6,585 nt of DNA, taken from positions 1 through 6,585 of the forward strand of contig DGOK01000143.1 in the NCBI GenBank assembly GCA_002389385.1, given 5' to 3'. The position numbers and the translations under genes were made by a program. How positions within the stretch are numbered: the first letter of the stretch is position 1; every line of letters starts with the position of its first letter. Below are positions 6,499-6,585 of the stretch, in pieces. A model generated the notes under the pieces. The model was not told where the DNA came from, did no database searches, and worked only from the letters and a program-made list of their open reading frames with translations. Source of the DNA: Rhodospirillaceae bacterium UBA4468 (GTDB lineage: Bacteria > Pseudomonadota > Alphaproteobacteria > Rhodospirillales > Casp-alpha2).

Positions 6499-6508
6499 TT
6501 GATAACCC
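6490..6508. promoter_or_regulatory. Operator-like inverted repeat over the -35 box
   Basis: GGGT (6490-6493) and ACCC (6505-6508) flank a perfect 8-bp palindrome TCAATTGA (6495-6502), with an off-centre gap of one base on one side and two on the other. It covers the whole -35 box, so a bound dimeric regulator would block or shape promoter use. No regulator gene is in the window, so the protein is unknown. Confidence 0.35.
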
Positions 6509-6585
6509 TAAATCAAATTCTTGGATAATTTATCTTGCATTTTGCATAATTTCCGAAACATCTTCTCTACACTGTATCTCTAAAA
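6509..6585. other. AT-rich region upstream of the operon promoter, no gene seen
   Basis: No coding frame with a credible ribosome site is seen here. It contains a palindrome GATAA-T-TTATC (6524-6534) and directly beside it a 7-bp-spaced direct repeat TTGCAT/TTGCAT (6535-6540 and 6542-6547). These lie about 25-50 bp upstream of the -35 box, where activator sites are commonly found. In AT-rich DNA such short repeats can also occur by chance. Confidence 0.35.

Noticed and set aside
1..6585. CRISPR array, tRNA or rRNA gene, insertion sequence
   Set aside because: No regularly spaced repeats, no tRNA-like fold with conserved loops, and no transposase or flanking inverted repeats were seen on either strand.

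Overview
The window holds one complete minus-strand gene cluster for a peptide-type (Dpp/Opp family) ABC importer, plus the 5' part of a following MlrC-family (M81 metallopeptidase) gene that runs off the left edge. In transcription order, right to left, it reads: promoter region, ATPase 1 (dppD-like), ATPase 2 (dppF-like), secreted substrate-binding protein (SBP), permease 1 (dppB-like), permease 2 (dppC-like), intrinsic terminator, MlrC-family gene (partial). No RNA gene, mobile element or CRISPR array is visible, and every listed gene is intact apart from the edge-truncated one.

The organism is a Gram-negative bacterium. The SBP has a Sec signal peptide ending AKA|E with no lipobox, as expected for a free periplasmic protein. 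The moderate base composition (mid-40s % GC by eye), the TTGACA promoter element and the pairing of an SBP-dependent importer with an MlrC-family enzyme suggest an alphaproteobacterium, possibly marine or host-associated. That placement is an inference and is not proven by any marker gene here.

Layout: 6428-6585 is a leader and control region with a good -35/-10 pair and several small palindromes, one lying over the -35 box. The two ATPase genes overlap by 4 bp (ATGA). The SBP gene is bracketed by two intercistronic RNA hairpins, one overlapping the dppF-like stop codon and one just after the SBP stop codon. The two permease genes are separated by 6 bp. A strong terminator then precedes the MlrC-family gene and ends only 13 bases before its ATG.

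Together the first five genes encode a full importer: a periplasmic binding protein delivers ligand to a DppB/DppC-like permease pair, driven by two different ATPases, each with a C-terminal four-cysteine motif typical of [4Fe-4S]-binding Dpp/Opp ATPases. The MlrC-family enzyme is a plausible cytoplasmic processor of the imported compound. The ligand cannot be read from the sequence, and names such as dppB are family-level labels only. I found no clearly novel system. The most interesting points are the importer-metallopeptidase linkage, the terminator placed against the metallopeptidase ribosome site, and the hairpins around the SBP gene.
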